A stretch of 64,000 bases of DNA, taken from assembly GCA_963575745.1 (NCBI GenBank), contig CAUYUJ010016350.1, positions 207,001 to 271,000 of the forward strand, given 5' to 3'. Positions within the stretch are counted from its first letter, which is position 1. The number at the start of each line of letters is the position of its first letter. This stretch comes from Prorocentrum cordatum (lineage: Eukaryota > Sar > Dinophyceae > Prorocentrales > Prorocentraceae). The translations under genes and the position numbers were made by a program. The notes beneath the pieces were generated by a model. That model searched no databases. It was not told where the DNA came from and saw only the letters and a program-made list of their open reading frames with translations. Shown here in pieces: positions 1 through 10,518 of the stretch.

Positions 1-104
1 TAACGGGCAACGGCCCAAGGTTCGGAATCGGGCCGAGCTCGCTCGTCGGGGTTCCTAGGTCTTTCGGATTCGCTTCGCGACTGGTCTCACTCACTCACTC
101 CAAG
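1..104. other. No feature recognised
   Basis: GC-rich sequence before the first repeat array. I see no gene or repeat here. Confidence 0.5.
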
Positions 105-345
105 ATGGCCCCAAGAAACGCCCCGGAGGCCCCAAGATGGCCCCAAGATGGCCCCAAGAGGCCCCCAAGAGGCCCCCAGGAGGCCCCCAAGAAAATCCTA
201 AGCGGCCCCAACAGGCTCCCCCCCCGAGGCACCCAAGACCCCGAAGAACCCCCCAGGATCGCCAAGAGACCCCCGAGACGTCCCAAGAGGCCACCAAGAA
301 TCGCCCAAGAGATACCCCAAGAGATTCCGAGAGGCATCCAAGAGA
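105..345 (+). repeat. Decamer array, GGCCCCAAGA type
   Basis: Degenerate tandem repeats of a ~9-11 bp unit (GGCCCCAAGA and variants). The same unit occurs in the opposite orientation (CTTGGGGGCCT) at 15.46-15.72, 37.69-37.90, 39.70-39.87 and 40.10-40.32 kb, so this is a stray inverted copy of that family. Proline/arginine-rich open frames through it come from the lack of stop codons in the unit and are not called as genes. Confidence 0.85.
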
Positions 346-359
346 CCTCTGGCCCTTGT

Positions 360-545
360 GCTTGCCCTCCTCCTCCTCCTCCTCCTGTTCTTCCTTCCTG
401 TTCCTACTCCTTATGTTCCTCCTCCTCCTCCTCCTCCTCCTCCTCCTCCTCCTCCTCCGCCTCCTCCTCATCTTATTCATCCTCCTTTTCCCCACTCCCT
501 CATCCATCCATCCATCCACCTCCTCCTTCTCCTCCTCACTCCTTT
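360..545. repeat. CCT trinucleotide tract
   Basis: Imperfect (CCT)n/(TCC)n polypyrimidine microsatellite directly after the decamer array. Confidence 0.9.
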
Positions 546-560
546 GCACGGTTCGGCCGT

Positions 561-1345
561 CCTCTTCTTTGCTGCCGCACGTCCCTGATCACCTCAACTC
601 GCCTGGACATCGTTTCTGGATGGGCTGGTGGGGATACTTTTTGATATGCGGCCCCAAGGACGGTTCCAGAGGGTGGGTCAATCAGGTCGTCTGGGGCACA
701 GAGGTAGATAATTGCGAATCCAACCGTCACTGTCGACAGCCGACCGCACCTGCACATGCACAGAAACGGCTAAATTCAAGGGGCGCATCTTAGCGTCGAG
801 AGGAGGGAACGGGCGCGGGAAGAGTGCGAGGAGTCGCCGAAGCGGCGCCAGCTCAACGACGAAGCAAGCAAGATAATTGCCAGCGGGCCAAAAGCCAACG
901 CCGGAATGCACATGCGAGGAACAAAATGAACCTCATTAAGCCGCACCAAATCGGCAGCCAACGACTGACAGCGGGGCGTCGCACAGTGGCGCCAGCACCC
1001 GGCAGACCGAACGGCGAAGGGCGGGGCACAGCGGGCAACTGTAACCTTGGCGCGCCCGCCCGTGAAAGTGCGGCGCAGGCGAGCAGAATGGGGGCAAGGC
1101 CTCAATCACGGAGCACCTCATGTGCTCGATGCTGGCATCACAGAACCGGGCACCAGCGGACCAGACGCCCAATCGAGTAGAGGTACCAATGCGCGAGGGG
1201 GGAACGTCACGTGGGCTGGTCGCTATCACCAGCCGTCGGCTGTGTACTGCCGGTGGGCGAAAGACGAAGCGCCAGACCGGCAAGCACGTACCTGTCAGAC
1301 TGCGCCCCAGGTGCAGGAGGCCGGTGTGGGCCGACCTGCCAGCGC
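561..1345. other. No gene recognised
   Basis: GC-rich stretch of about 785 bp. Several overlapping open frames exist on both strands, but none shows a recognisable domain or consistent protein character. Confidence 0.4.
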
Positions 1346-2350
1346 CAGGTGAGCGCACCCTATTGCGTGAGGTAGCCGGAAGGCGCCTGCCTGGTGGGGG
1401 GGAAACGCCACGGGGTAAGGCCACCACTCGTCGGAGGTCGTGTGGAGCGTATGGGGCGGGCCTTAAGCCGGCGGCCCCAGCCATCCAAAGTGAGTGCCCA
1501 AGCGGGCGAGACGGGCCCATGTCCGTGTGAACAGGGCCAACGTGAACCGTGGGCAGGAAAAACGCAGTCAATACCGCACGGGCTAAGAGCCCACAGGTCA
1601 CCGTGGGAATCTAGACGCAGTGTTGTGAGAAGTGCACCTCACCCCCAGGAGGTGATACAAGGATATTAAAGCCGAGGCCTGTCGCTGCGGTGAAACGAGT
1701 CCCTGTCGTGAAGGAGCCACCTCGTCGGCAGTTACCCGTGGGGGATCTGTCAATGTTGAGCGCACCCTATAGCGTGAGAGCGAACACGTCGAATGGCCCG
1801 CCACAGCTGTCGTCGTGAGGGAAGAGGGGGGGCGCAGCCGATAGCCGCAAGTCAGTTGAATACAAAGGAGGAGGAGGAGGAGGAGGAGGAGGAGGAGGAG
1901 GAGAGCCATGTGGCGACACAGACCGTCGAGGACCCAACACGGCGTAGTCGGAATGTAGTCGGCGTGTGGCGCCTGCCTGGTGGGGGGGAAACGCCACCAG
2001 AGCATGGCCGCCAGTCGTCGGGAGTGCAGCGTGTGGAGCGCATGGGGTGGGCCGTAGGCCTGCAGCCCCAGCCGCCCAAAGTGAGCGCCCAAGCGGGCGA
2101 GACGGGCCCATGTCCGTGTGAACAAGGCCAAAGTGAACCTTTGGCAGGAATTATTGCAGCCATTACCACACGGGCTAAGAGCCCACGATGCACCGTGGGA
2201 GTCTAGACGCAGTGTGAGTGGTGCACCTCACCCCCAGGAGGTGACACGAGTGCATTATGGCCAGGGCCTGTCACTGCGGTGAAACGAGCCCCTGTCGTGT
2301 AGGGACCCCCCACGGAAGCGGTGGCCCGTGGGGGACAGCCGTCCGTGTCG
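1346..2350. repeat. Pair of ~400 bp imperfect direct repeats
   Basis: Copy 1 spans about 1346-1755 and copy 2 about 1756-2350. Both start with GAGCGCACCCTAT and share GGCGCCTGCCTGGTGG, AGCGGGCGAGACGGGCCC, GGGCTAAGAGCCCAC, TCTAGACGCAGTGT, the hairpin CACCTC...GAGGTG and GCGGTGAAACGAG. Copy 2 carries an extra ~190 bp that includes a (GGA)n tract at about 1866-1905. Conserved short stems (GGGCT/AGCCC, CACCTC/GAGGTG) in both copies suggest an RNA-structured element, but no ribozyme core was identified. Confidence 0.8.
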
Positions 2351-2815
2351 TCTTATTCCTCACCAGTTGCGCGCCTGTGTGCAGCAAAGGGGCGGTTGAG
2401 GACCATAGGGCTGCCAACCCGTTGGGCCCCGCATGGCACGTCGGGGTCCCATATGGCCCGCAGGGTCAGCGCGATGGAAACCACTTTGTATAGGGAGGTG
2501 GAGGCTGTCCCCAGCTGACCGAGGTCGATGTTGCCCAGAAAGCAAGCGCTGCGTTCCGTGACGGGCTGAGTGGCAACTCGGAGCATTGACATGATCAGGG
2601 GGGAAGCGGGCAGAGTAGCGACCCTGAGTATCGTTGTGGCGGGAAGTGGATTGAGCCACAGACGAGCATCGCGAAGCGTTCATGGGAGCGCAGGGGAGGG
2701 CAGGAGCGGGGAGTGCGCGATGGAGCCCTAGCCGACTGTCCCTCGACGACGGGGCTGCCTTCCTGGGCCTGGGGAAGTGGAGGGGACACCGTACCTTTGG
2801 ATAGACCATGCGAGC
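2351..2815. other. No gene recognised
   Basis: Sequence between the direct repeats and the 3' end of the minus-strand retroelement-like locus. It could be that element's 3' untranslated region. No reverse transcriptase or RNase H motif is visible in any frame. Confidence 0.4.
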
Positions 2816-4786
2816 TCACTTGCGGTCAAAGTCCCATCCGCGCTGTCGTTTGTCAGCATGGTGAGCGTTTCCTCTGGGGGCAGTTCGTTTCTCCCTGGTC
2901 CTCCAATCTGCGTCGGCCCACGTGCCTTGCCGGCGGTCCCACCCCTCCCAGGACTGCCATGGATCCCATTGGGCGGCTGAACTGGATGCGCCTGTCTGCG
3001 TGGCAACCCTGTAGTGGGTGTACACCCGGGGGGAACATGTGGCCTCTTTTGGTTTGCTCCATGGGTGCCGGCGATCATCTCCACTGGGCTCGCCTGAGGC
3101 AGCTGCTTGCGTGGCGTCTCTGCCACCGGCGGGCACTGGGGGGGAACCTGGCGCAACATTGCTGCCGACAGCCCATGGATACGGGCGACCGCCTCCACTG
3201 GGACCTTTGGGGGTGCGTGTCTTGGTGTCGCGTTGTAACTGCATGCGATGCTTGTCCATAATGGTTGGCCATTCTACGTGGAGCTGGTGCTCGTCGTCCA
3301 TCTTGTAGGCGTCGTAGCCTGCTTTGTTCCATGCCTGGAGGAAGTCTTCGCATTGCTGTAACGAATTCTTCCTGGGGTCGGATTCGATGTTGACCCATGG
3401 GCCCCCTTGCTTGTTGCCTGCCTTACGGACCCAGGCGGTCCAGATCCCGTTGGATGCGCCTCCCAGCGTCTTCTGTAGTCTGATGATCTTCTCTGGTGCT
3501 GGTTCGTCCTTGTTAGTATCTGCTTCGTTGATTGGCTTCAAGTACATGGGGAGACCGCCCATGGGGTCATCTGGGCGCGCTGGTGGGAGGGATGCTGCCT
3601 GAGGATCGCGCCCTCGACCTGCGCTGCGACGCTGCCAGGGCGAGCTATGTGGCGGGCGGGTTGCGCGGTCAAGTGAGGCGTCTTGGGGAATAGAGGGTGG
3701 TCGGCGCTCTGACTTGTTTCCAACTAGCCTTAGCTGCCTGCCGTCGCCGATATTGTCCTGGAGTGCACGGGCGCATGCACTGGCGAACGGTGGCCAGGCT
3801 GCTGAGTCGACCCTCTGGGGGGGTTGGGGCCACAGGATCGGCGGACTGTGGGAAGCCTCACTGTCGCTTGGTTCTGGGATGTCGGCCTCGACTGCCGGTT
3901 GTGTGGGACTGGCTTGAGCCATGGAGTCAGTCCTGTCTGGTGGGATTCCCTGAGCGTGTCCTTCTGTCTCAGATCCCTTGTTGGACTCATCCCAGTCAAC
4001 TTCATACTCGCCGCCGCCGCTTCCATGCTTGCGTGGGGACGGCACGTCTCCTACCTCTCCGTCAGACTTTCCTGGCGCAGCGGGTTGCTGGGGGGAAGCG
4101 TGGTCAGGGGAGGGGCCTGATGATGCCACCAGGGGCTTGTTGAGCCAGACGGCTGTGGGGGGTCCTCCTTCCTCAGCGCTACTGGTCTTTGCAACCTTGC
4201 GCTGGCCAGCGAGGAGCTCTATTGTTCCTCCTGAAAGGTCATCGTTCATTCGTGATAGGAAGAGGGTTAGCGTGTCCAAAGGCTGGCGCTGGGGGCACTG
4301 TCGTTTCTGGTTGTCAAGTTTGTCTGCAAAGGACTGCCATTCCTCCTGGTACTTCAGGTTACTCTCTACTAGGTGCGTGACAACATTGGCCGCCGCGGCC
4401 CTCCGCCCGTCCCAGGGGGTGCGCGGGGGGTGCCCGTTCCTAGGTATCTCGTCCCCGTAGATGGTGTCCAGGAAGAGCACCAGGTGCTCGAGAGACCACC
4501 CCGACTCGTCAGTCACCTCACCCACTACGTCCCTTCCCCTCCGCTGAGTGTGGGCCGCCCAGAGGGCGTAGACCGCGTGGCTCCACTCAATCAGAAACTT
4601 GACCAACTCGCGGACGGGGCCTCTCGACTGCTCCCCAGCAAGACGGCGGGTGGAGTACGTGGGTAGTGGCGATGCATTAGGTGGAGGAAGAGCCGGTAGT
4701 GAGTAGCTGTGAGCACCTCCGCCATCTGTGTCTCCTTGTGGACGTGGGAAGTTCGCGCTCTGTGTGCTTTCCACTTCTTCCACCAA
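2816..4786 (-). CDS. 656-residue protein of unknown function, downstream of the EEP domain
   Basis: No family recognised. The N-terminal ~150 residues look globular (a helix-rich stretch with WSHAVYALW and WSLEHLVLFLDTIYGD). The middle is Pro/Ser/Glu/Asp-rich and probably disordered. A second compact block near residues 430-530 contains IWTAWVRKAGNKQGGPWVN. The C-terminus is Trp/Arg/Gly-rich and basic, as in nucleic-acid-binding tails. The first ~35 residues in this frame overlap a more plausible continuation of the EEP frame (4591-4872), so the true reading probably enters this frame by a frameshift near 4,700. No polymerase motif such as YADD is present. It could be a gag-like or linker part of the retroelement. 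Confidence 0.55.
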   Translation of the reverse strand: MVEEVESTQSANFPRPQGDTDGGGAHSYSLPALPPPNASPLPTYSTRRLAGEQSRGPVRELVKFLIEWSHAVYALWAAHTQRRGRDVVGEVTDESGWSLEHLVLFLDTIYGDEIPRNGHPPRTPWDGRRAAAANVVTHLVESNLKYQEEWQSFADKLDNQKRQCPQRQPLDTLTLFLSRMNDDLSGGTIELLAGQRKVAKTSSAEEGGPPTAVWLNKPLVASSGPSPDHASPQQPAAPGKSDGEVGDVPSPRKHGSGGGEYEVDWDESNKGSETEGHAQGIPPDRTDSMAQASPTQPAVEADIPEPSDSEASHSPPILWPQPPQRVDSAAWPPFASACARALQDNIGDGRQLRLVGNKSERRPPSIPQDASLDRATRPPHSSPWQRRSAGRGRDPQAASLPPARPDDPMGGLPMYLKPINEADTNKDEPAPEKIIRLQKTLGGASNGIWTAWVRKAGNKQGGPWVNIESDPRKNSLQQCEDFLQAWNKAGYDAYKMDDEHQLHVEWPTIMDKHRMQLQRDTKTRTPKGPSGGGRPYPWAVGSNVAPGSPPVPAGGRDATQAAASGEPSGDDRRHPWSKPKEATCSPRVYTHYRVATQTGASSSAAQWDPWQSWEGWDRRQGTWADADWRTREKRTAPRGNAHHADKRQRGWDFDRK

Positions 4787-5862
4787 TCATGCAGAGCGGA
4801 GGAGAGGGCGTGCCTGCCGAATCTCATGAGGGTGGGGAGGATGGGCGGGGTGGGCTCGTCGTCACCCGGCTCTCATGGCACGCGGTGTGTCGGGTCGGTG
4901 GGATTGCGGGAGGTGTCACCGTCATCGTTGTCCGGGCGTTGGTCGGGGAACCCACCTGGGCGGGCAGGTCTAATCCAGTCAGTGGATTGGACGAGGCCGC
5001 TTAGGTTGACGGGCGGCACACCAAAGGAGAGTTCAAGGTGGGCGTACAGCTGTCGGAGCTCCACGTGCGCCGCGGTTGGGAGGTTCCTGAGGTCTGCGGC
5101 TTTCATGGTGTCGTCCCTTTTTGCCCTCCTCGCGCCCTGGGGTTCGAGCGATATGAGGGCGTGGTCTGACAGCGTGAGCCTCCACAATTTCCGGGGCTCG
5201 TGGGCGTAAATATGGTTGACTGGGCAGGCACACATGTCAATTTGGGACTCACGATCCTTGTCAATTCTAGTGGGGCCATGCATATGCACGGCAGCCGAGC
5301 CGGAGCTGGTCAGGATGTCCCTCAGGAGGGCGGCTGCCTCTACCTCTCCGTCTCTTGGGTGCTCAAGCTGTAGGTTGACATCCCCTCCCCAGTATGTGTC
5401 GAGCGGCTCCCACTGCTCAACCGCTATGGCAACGTCGACAAGGGTTTCCTCCTTCCTGGTAGGGGGGAGGTATATTGACACAAGGCGAACCCTCCTTTCG
5501 CCCTGTTGAACAATAGCAGCAACTGCGCAGCCTGGGACTATGTCTTGCTGCTCCAGGAGGGGAATCCCATGCGGGAGGAGGATACCCACTCCTCCGGCAA
5601 GGCCTCCGGTCGGCCCGAGGAAGCCGGGGGGGGCCACTACTGTCCTCGCTGCAAACATGGTCTTCCACACTTCGGTCTCATGTTCGGACCCGATCCTGTT
5701 ATTCATCTTGACTTGTGTCAGTAATGCGTGTTTGATCTGGTTCTTACTGGCAGTGCAGTTTCTGAGGTATCTCACGTTCCAGCAGCTAAATATGGGGAGG
5801 CTGTTCTGGGGGGTGGCGTTGAGAGCTTGTATCACATCGTCGAGTGTGAGGTTACCACACAT
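4591..5862 (-). CDS. EEP (AP endonuclease-like) domain protein, with in-frame TGA at 4873-4875
   Basis: The 329-residue ORF (5862-4873) carries the EEP fold signatures in order: WNVR at 28-31, YLPP at 131-134, GGDVN at 159-163, SQID at 206-209 and SDH at 232-234. These match the endonuclease that nicks target DNA in LINE retrotransposons. The catalytic Glu normally found in the LQE motif appears as Gln (LTQVK, residue 50), which may mean a dead nuclease. After the TGA the same frame continues about 90 codons (DWWKKWKAHR), so the stop is probably a mutation inside a longer protein. The protein following it is in another frame. Host EEP proteins such as APE1 are less likely because of the neighbouring gag-like and methyltransferase ORFs. 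Confidence 0.75.
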
Positions 5863-6074
5863 GCTTTCCCATGTGGGTTGTGATCACGGGACTGTGTGTA
5901 GAAGAGACCAGAGGCTTCGTGGTCCGCGGATCTTGTGTTGACACCTGGCTTCGAGTGCTTCGTAGAGCGCGCGTCGTGCCTGTGCCCGGGCAAGCGTGCG
6001 CATCCCCGGCACTAGTGCGTGCCGGGGAGGGGACCCCAGCGCTCTGTGGAACGTATTGGGGTCCCTGGTCGAGT
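5863..6074 (-). other. Spacer between the methyltransferase and EEP ORFs
   Basis: About 210 bp without a clear open frame on the minus strand. It may be an ORF junction or a decayed linker. Confidence 0.4.
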
Positions 6075-8402
6075 CTAGGGGCGTGTCGACTCAGGAAGGA
6101 GGGCTTCCTCGCGTCTCAGCTGCTCTGCGATGTCGTCTGGGAACGGGTGGTTCCTGAGCTGTGCCCGCGGGCATTGTCTCCCGGCATATGCTCGCGCTGT
6201 TGCCCATGCCTTTGCTATCTGGGCGCCTGTCGGGGCAGGGGAGCAGGCTGTCGTCCGTTGCTCCCCTGCGCTCCAGGCCCGCATTGCTGTGACTATTCTG
6301 CGTTGTAGGCAGCGGGGGTCGAAGTGTATGCCAACCGCGTCATGGAGAGCCCTGTCGCTCACTCCGAGTCCACGGTAGTATCCCGCCAAGCCTATGGCTC
6401 TAGCTCTTTCGTCGGCATTGGGGGGTCTGAGTCCGTGGGTTCTTCCTTTTTTGACTAGCCACCTCCCCCACGCCTTGACCTTGTCCTCCGCGGCCGGGCT
6501 CTCCCTTTCTTTACCGGACATGACCAGCCCGAGGCCTTCTGTGCACCCTGGAAATCGTTGTTCTGCGCCACACTCGCCGAGTATCTGCCTCGCCCCTTGC
6601 TTCAGGTCTGTCGGATTCCGAAGAAACCACCTATGGCTGCTGTCTTCGTTGTATAGAAAGCAGAGGGGATGGGTCTGGTAGCTACTGGGTAGTATGGCGT
6701 CCGGGTCCTCCTGGGCTACCCTGGATTGCGTCCACGTGGGGATTCGGCCGTCAGGCCTGCATGCCCACCTGGGCTCCCAAGGGCTGGGGAGTCGGTCGTA
6801 TGTTATCGTGCTGGAGGGAGGGGGGAAATTTTCTATCCACAGCCTCTCCCTTGGGCTGGCCACGTGATCCCCTGCATTCATTTTGACCGCCTATTCCGGG
6901 CTAAGTTCACCCATGGCAGTCCTCATAGCATCTCGGTGCACAAGCTGCATGGAGGCAACGTTTTCCACAAGGACGAGTATGGTAACGTCTGGTCTCCTTT
7001 TGCTCGCGAGGTACCATGCTGTTGGGATGGCGAAGAAGTGGGAGGACTGTGCTCCTGCCAGTCCATCCCTGCCAGCATGCGTGCCAGCTGCCGACAGGTT
7101 GTTGCAGGGGGGTCCTGCCACTATTAGGAGGGTGCTTCCTTGCTCGAGCGAGTCCAGGTGCTTCTCCCAAGGGGATCTGTTGTCGTGGGGGTCTTTCCGC
7201 CTGAACAGGTCCCAAACGTCTTCAGCTATGTGTCTATGCTGGGGGCCTCCGTTTTGGGGGTCTGGTGCATTAGCCCATCTGCGCGCCACCGCCTCTGCTG
7301 CCGTCCTGTTGTGTTCCACAAATACAGATGTTCGGAATTTGTTAACTGCGTCTAGTTTCCGTGCTAGGTCACCTACCGCGAGTCTGGCGATACCCCAGCC
7401 GTCGAATAGCAACACCAGGTGTAGGGGGGAACTTTCGCCCGTGTGGGAGGGCTGCGCTGCACGTCCGTCTCCACCTGCCCTCTGTTCCTGCTGTGTGAAA
7501 TCCCGCTCCGCCACTTCCTGAACGTGTAGCCTGCCCGTGATGTCGTCGGCTGCTTGGTCAGGTCCTAAACGGATGGTGCCTTGTTCATGCAGGGACTGAA
7601 GTGCCTCTCGGATGGTACCGTTGTCCAATCCAGCTACCTGATAGGCGGCAAGTACCTGGTTGGGGAGGGCTACTGGGGCGAGCCCAGTTTCGCTGTCCCT
7701 GTGCTGCGACCATACCTGTTGGAGAACGTCAATCGGTTGAGGGGCTGCGGTGGGTTCACTGGGGATGTGGGGGTTGATTCTCGGTCTTACCCTTCTTGTT
7801 CTTTCTCCTGCTCCTTGCTGGTTCGCTAAGGCGCGCGCACGGCCCCTTCCAGGTCGCATCTGTGTTGGCGCTACCGGTTGAGATTCCCACATTGTCATCA
7901 GGGTCCGTGGGTTGTTCTCTGCCGTCCTTGGCGCTCCCGTCCTTGCCCTGCGTCTTAGCCTGGTTTCCCGGTGGCCTGTTTGTTGGGTCCGTCTGCTTCG
8001 GCTCCTGCTCTGCGGTCGTACAGGGCCCCTCCGCGTCCTGCTTCTGCCCTGTCTTTCTGCCTGGTCTGCAGGCTGGTGTTGTGGTGTAGCCCCCACGGCC
8101 GCGCTGACTCCTGCCTGTTGTCCATCGGTGTCCAGCCTCCTCTGTTGGGAAGTTGGGGGGGGTATCGCCCCAGCTTCCTGCGAGGGCCGCTCGGCGGGAC
8201 TCCCCAGAGGCGGTTCTCCCCTGAGGTTAGGCCAGGTGGGATCGACTGTCCTCAGCCTGCTGGGGCCGGGGCCGGGACTGCTACCGGCGGCCACGGAGAG
8301 TATTTCTTCAAGAACCACTTCGGTTAGGGGGGAGGGGGCTCGCAGGCCCGCCTGCGTCGGGGTTTCTGTCTGTTGCGTCTTGTAGGTGCGCGCATGCGTC
8401 AT
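6075..8402 (-). pseudogene. DNMT3-type DNA cytosine-5 methyltransferase, split by one in-frame TAG
   Basis: Two ORFs in one frame (8402-6891, 503 codons; 6881-6075, 268 codons) are separated only by TAG at 6891-6893. Together they hold a full C5-methyltransferase core that transfers methyl from S-adenosylmethionine to cytosine. Motif I is LLFDGWG (about residue 331), motif IV is AGPPCNNLS with catalytic Cys near 433, motif VI is VENVASM near 480, and motif VIII is SPRERLW at the start of the second half. A C-terminal block with GLAGYYRGLGV and GIHFDP resembles motifs IX-X. PCN rather than PCQ, and the spacing, point to the DNMT3 class. The N-terminal ~320 residues are Arg/Pro/Gln-rich and disordered. 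It starts 41 bp after the stop of a gag-like ORF and precedes the EEP ORF, so it appears to be carried by a retroelement. The TAG would truncate the enzyme just after motif VI unless read through. Confidence 0.85.
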
Positions 8403-8443
8403 CCGCCGTTAGGGTTGCGTTCTTTGATGTTATGTTGCTTCCG

Positions 8444-10150
8444 TTAGGGCTCCTTGTGCCGACTGGTGGGTGCCGCGCCCAGTACGCCTTGAAGGGGGCG
8501 ATCAGCCTGCGTGAAATCTATGTCCTGGTGAATACTTGTCGTAACTGCTTCTCGAGTTGCAGCATACACGTGCCCCAACATGGCGCTTAGTACTATCCTC
8601 CATTTTGCTTCGTCCGTACATCCCAGCCCGTTCCATTGGGCGGGTGGGCCAAGGGTGCGGAGCGTCTCAGCCGCACTGCTGAGGAGTTGCTCCCATTGGC
8701 GCCTCATGCAGGGTGGCAGGTGTGTGCTCGCCCTGGGAGCATCGCCTCTTCCGAGCGGGTCTCCGGGTGGGGTTCGGGCGACGCTGTCCGGGGATGGTCT
8801 TGGTCTACCCGCCTGTGCTTGCGGTACCCCTTCTGCCTGGACCTCGCCTGCTGGTTCCTGTTGGGCTCGGTTCCCCCCGTCGCCTTCGCCTGTCAGTACG
8901 TTCCCCTCCGTCTGGGGGGCAGGTGTCGTTGCTGTCGGGTGTGTGGTCCCTGTTTCTCTCCGCTGAGGGGCCGGGTGCTGTGGGCGATGCCCCTCGAGGG
9001 TTTCTGAGGGCTGCTGCATTTGTTGGTGCCGCGTTCCCGTCGGTATCTCCGCATGTGATGGGACCTGCGTTCGCGGGCTCTGCCGTCTTGTGTGCTCGGC
9101 CCCGTGGCGTCTATCCCCACCTTCCTGGCTGGGGGTGCCTGCCGTTCCCGTACTTGGGGTGCCGCTCGCGTGGGCGCTTCTTGGGGATGCCGAAGGTGTG
9201 GTGTTGCCCTCGCCGTTGCCTCCCCCTTCTCGATGTCTCGGGATGCTCGCTGGGGAATGGGACGCTTGGCTGCCCGGGCGCACGGTCTGCGGTATGCCCG
9301 TCTGCACCTCGGGGGATGGGTTAGCCTGTCGACATGGGGGGCTGTTGGAAGGGGTCTGCGGGCCCTGGGGAGGCTCCCGGCCCTCCGCCTGTGGGCCGTC
9401 TTGCCCCCTGCAGCGTGTCCCTTGCAGCTGCTCTTGCCTGGTCCGCGTATTCCGAACTCTGGCCTCTCCCGTGGGGTCCACTTGATTGCTTCTGGGGGTC
9501 CTTCGTGGCATGGGCGCCCTCCCTGGGTCGCGTCGCAACCTGTCCTGGCTGGCGGCCCTTCGGAGCCTCTCATCTAGAGCCTGGATACCTTCAAGCGTAC
9601 CTGAGGCCATCCTGTGTGTTGTGTCACTGTCAACGTCTGCTCCTCTGCTCCCTGGGACCTCCAGCCAGGGGTGATGGGCAATGTATGTGGGGTCTGGTTC
9701 TGGGGAGAGCCACTGCGCGAAGCGGAGCTGCCCGGTGGCCTCCTCCTTTATTCCGAGCTCCCTGATGAGCTGCTGGAGGTGATCCCTGTCCAGCGTGGCA
9801 GGGTCTGTCAGCTGAAGAATTCAAATGGCTGCAAAGAGATCCCAGTTGTATCTTCTGATGGATCTGCCCTCCTCCTGTCGCCGCTGCTCCAGTACCAGTC
9901 TGGTTTGTATACTTCTTGCCAGGTCGTGAGTGCTCTGCTCGTCAATGCATGCCTGGAACCGGCCGAGCATGCCTTGTGCGCACGCGACGGCATCGCTTTC
10001 TGCCCTGACCAGTGTGCTTCCTGCCTGGGTCCTGAGTCGCATTTTGTGTGTGAGCTCCTCCGCGAGGGGGGAATACGTTCTCGGACGAGCTGGGCCTGGA
10101 AGTGGACCCACGGCAGCATGTCTTCTCGGAGGTATGATCGTGCTGTGGGG
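8444..10150 (-). pseudogene. Gag-like Pro/Gln-rich ORF with in-frame TGA at 9821-9823
   Basis: One frame is open from about 10,150 to 8,444 except for TGA at 9821-9823. Before the stop lies a helical segment (EELTHKMRLRT, LARSIQTRLVLEQRR). After it comes a compact block (LDRDHLQQLIRELGIKEE, LRFAQWLSPEPDPTYIAHH), then about 250 residues of Pro/Gln/Ser/Thr-rich low complexity, and a final conserved-looking block (MRRQWEQLLSSAAETLRTLG, MLGHVYAATREAVTTS). This layout suits a nucleic-acid-binding ORF1/gag protein, but no zinc knuckle is present and no family is recognised. Its stop lies 41 bp before the methyltransferase start. Confidence 0.55.
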
Positions 10151-10167
10151 TTGGCTGGTGCCGATTC

Positions 10168-10518
10168 CTAGCTCGTCAGGGGTCGGGGGATGTGCTGGCG
10201 TGGCGTCCAGCTTGCCAGGTGCACCGGTCCGTGTCGCAGCTGAATGGATACCCTTATCAGTGGGCGGTCAGCGCCTCGGCTGGCTGCTCTCAGATCGGCC
10301 TCGGCTGGCAGGGCGATGGTGACCCACATGGGGGTAGACGTGTAGAGGTGGCCGTCCTCGCCGCAGGTGGTGACGGATACTGCCCCGCCAGTAGCCACCG
10401 CTGCTGAGAGGTGTTCCACTGGGTGGAGTATGGTGCTGGAAGGCCGTCCCTGCTCTCTGTGGTCACCCTCCCGGTGGGGAGTCGTCCGCTCATGCTGCTG
10501 TCTACCTCGCGCAACCAT
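10168..10518 (-). pseudogene. ORF fragment of the retroelement-like locus
   Basis: A 116-codon minus-strand ORF with protein-like character (AVATGGAVSVTTCGEDGH, YTSTPMWVTIALPAEADL). It overlaps the end of the preceding fragment in another frame and leads into the next one. It is probably one segment of a single frameshifted polyprotein. No function recognised. Confidence 0.45.
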
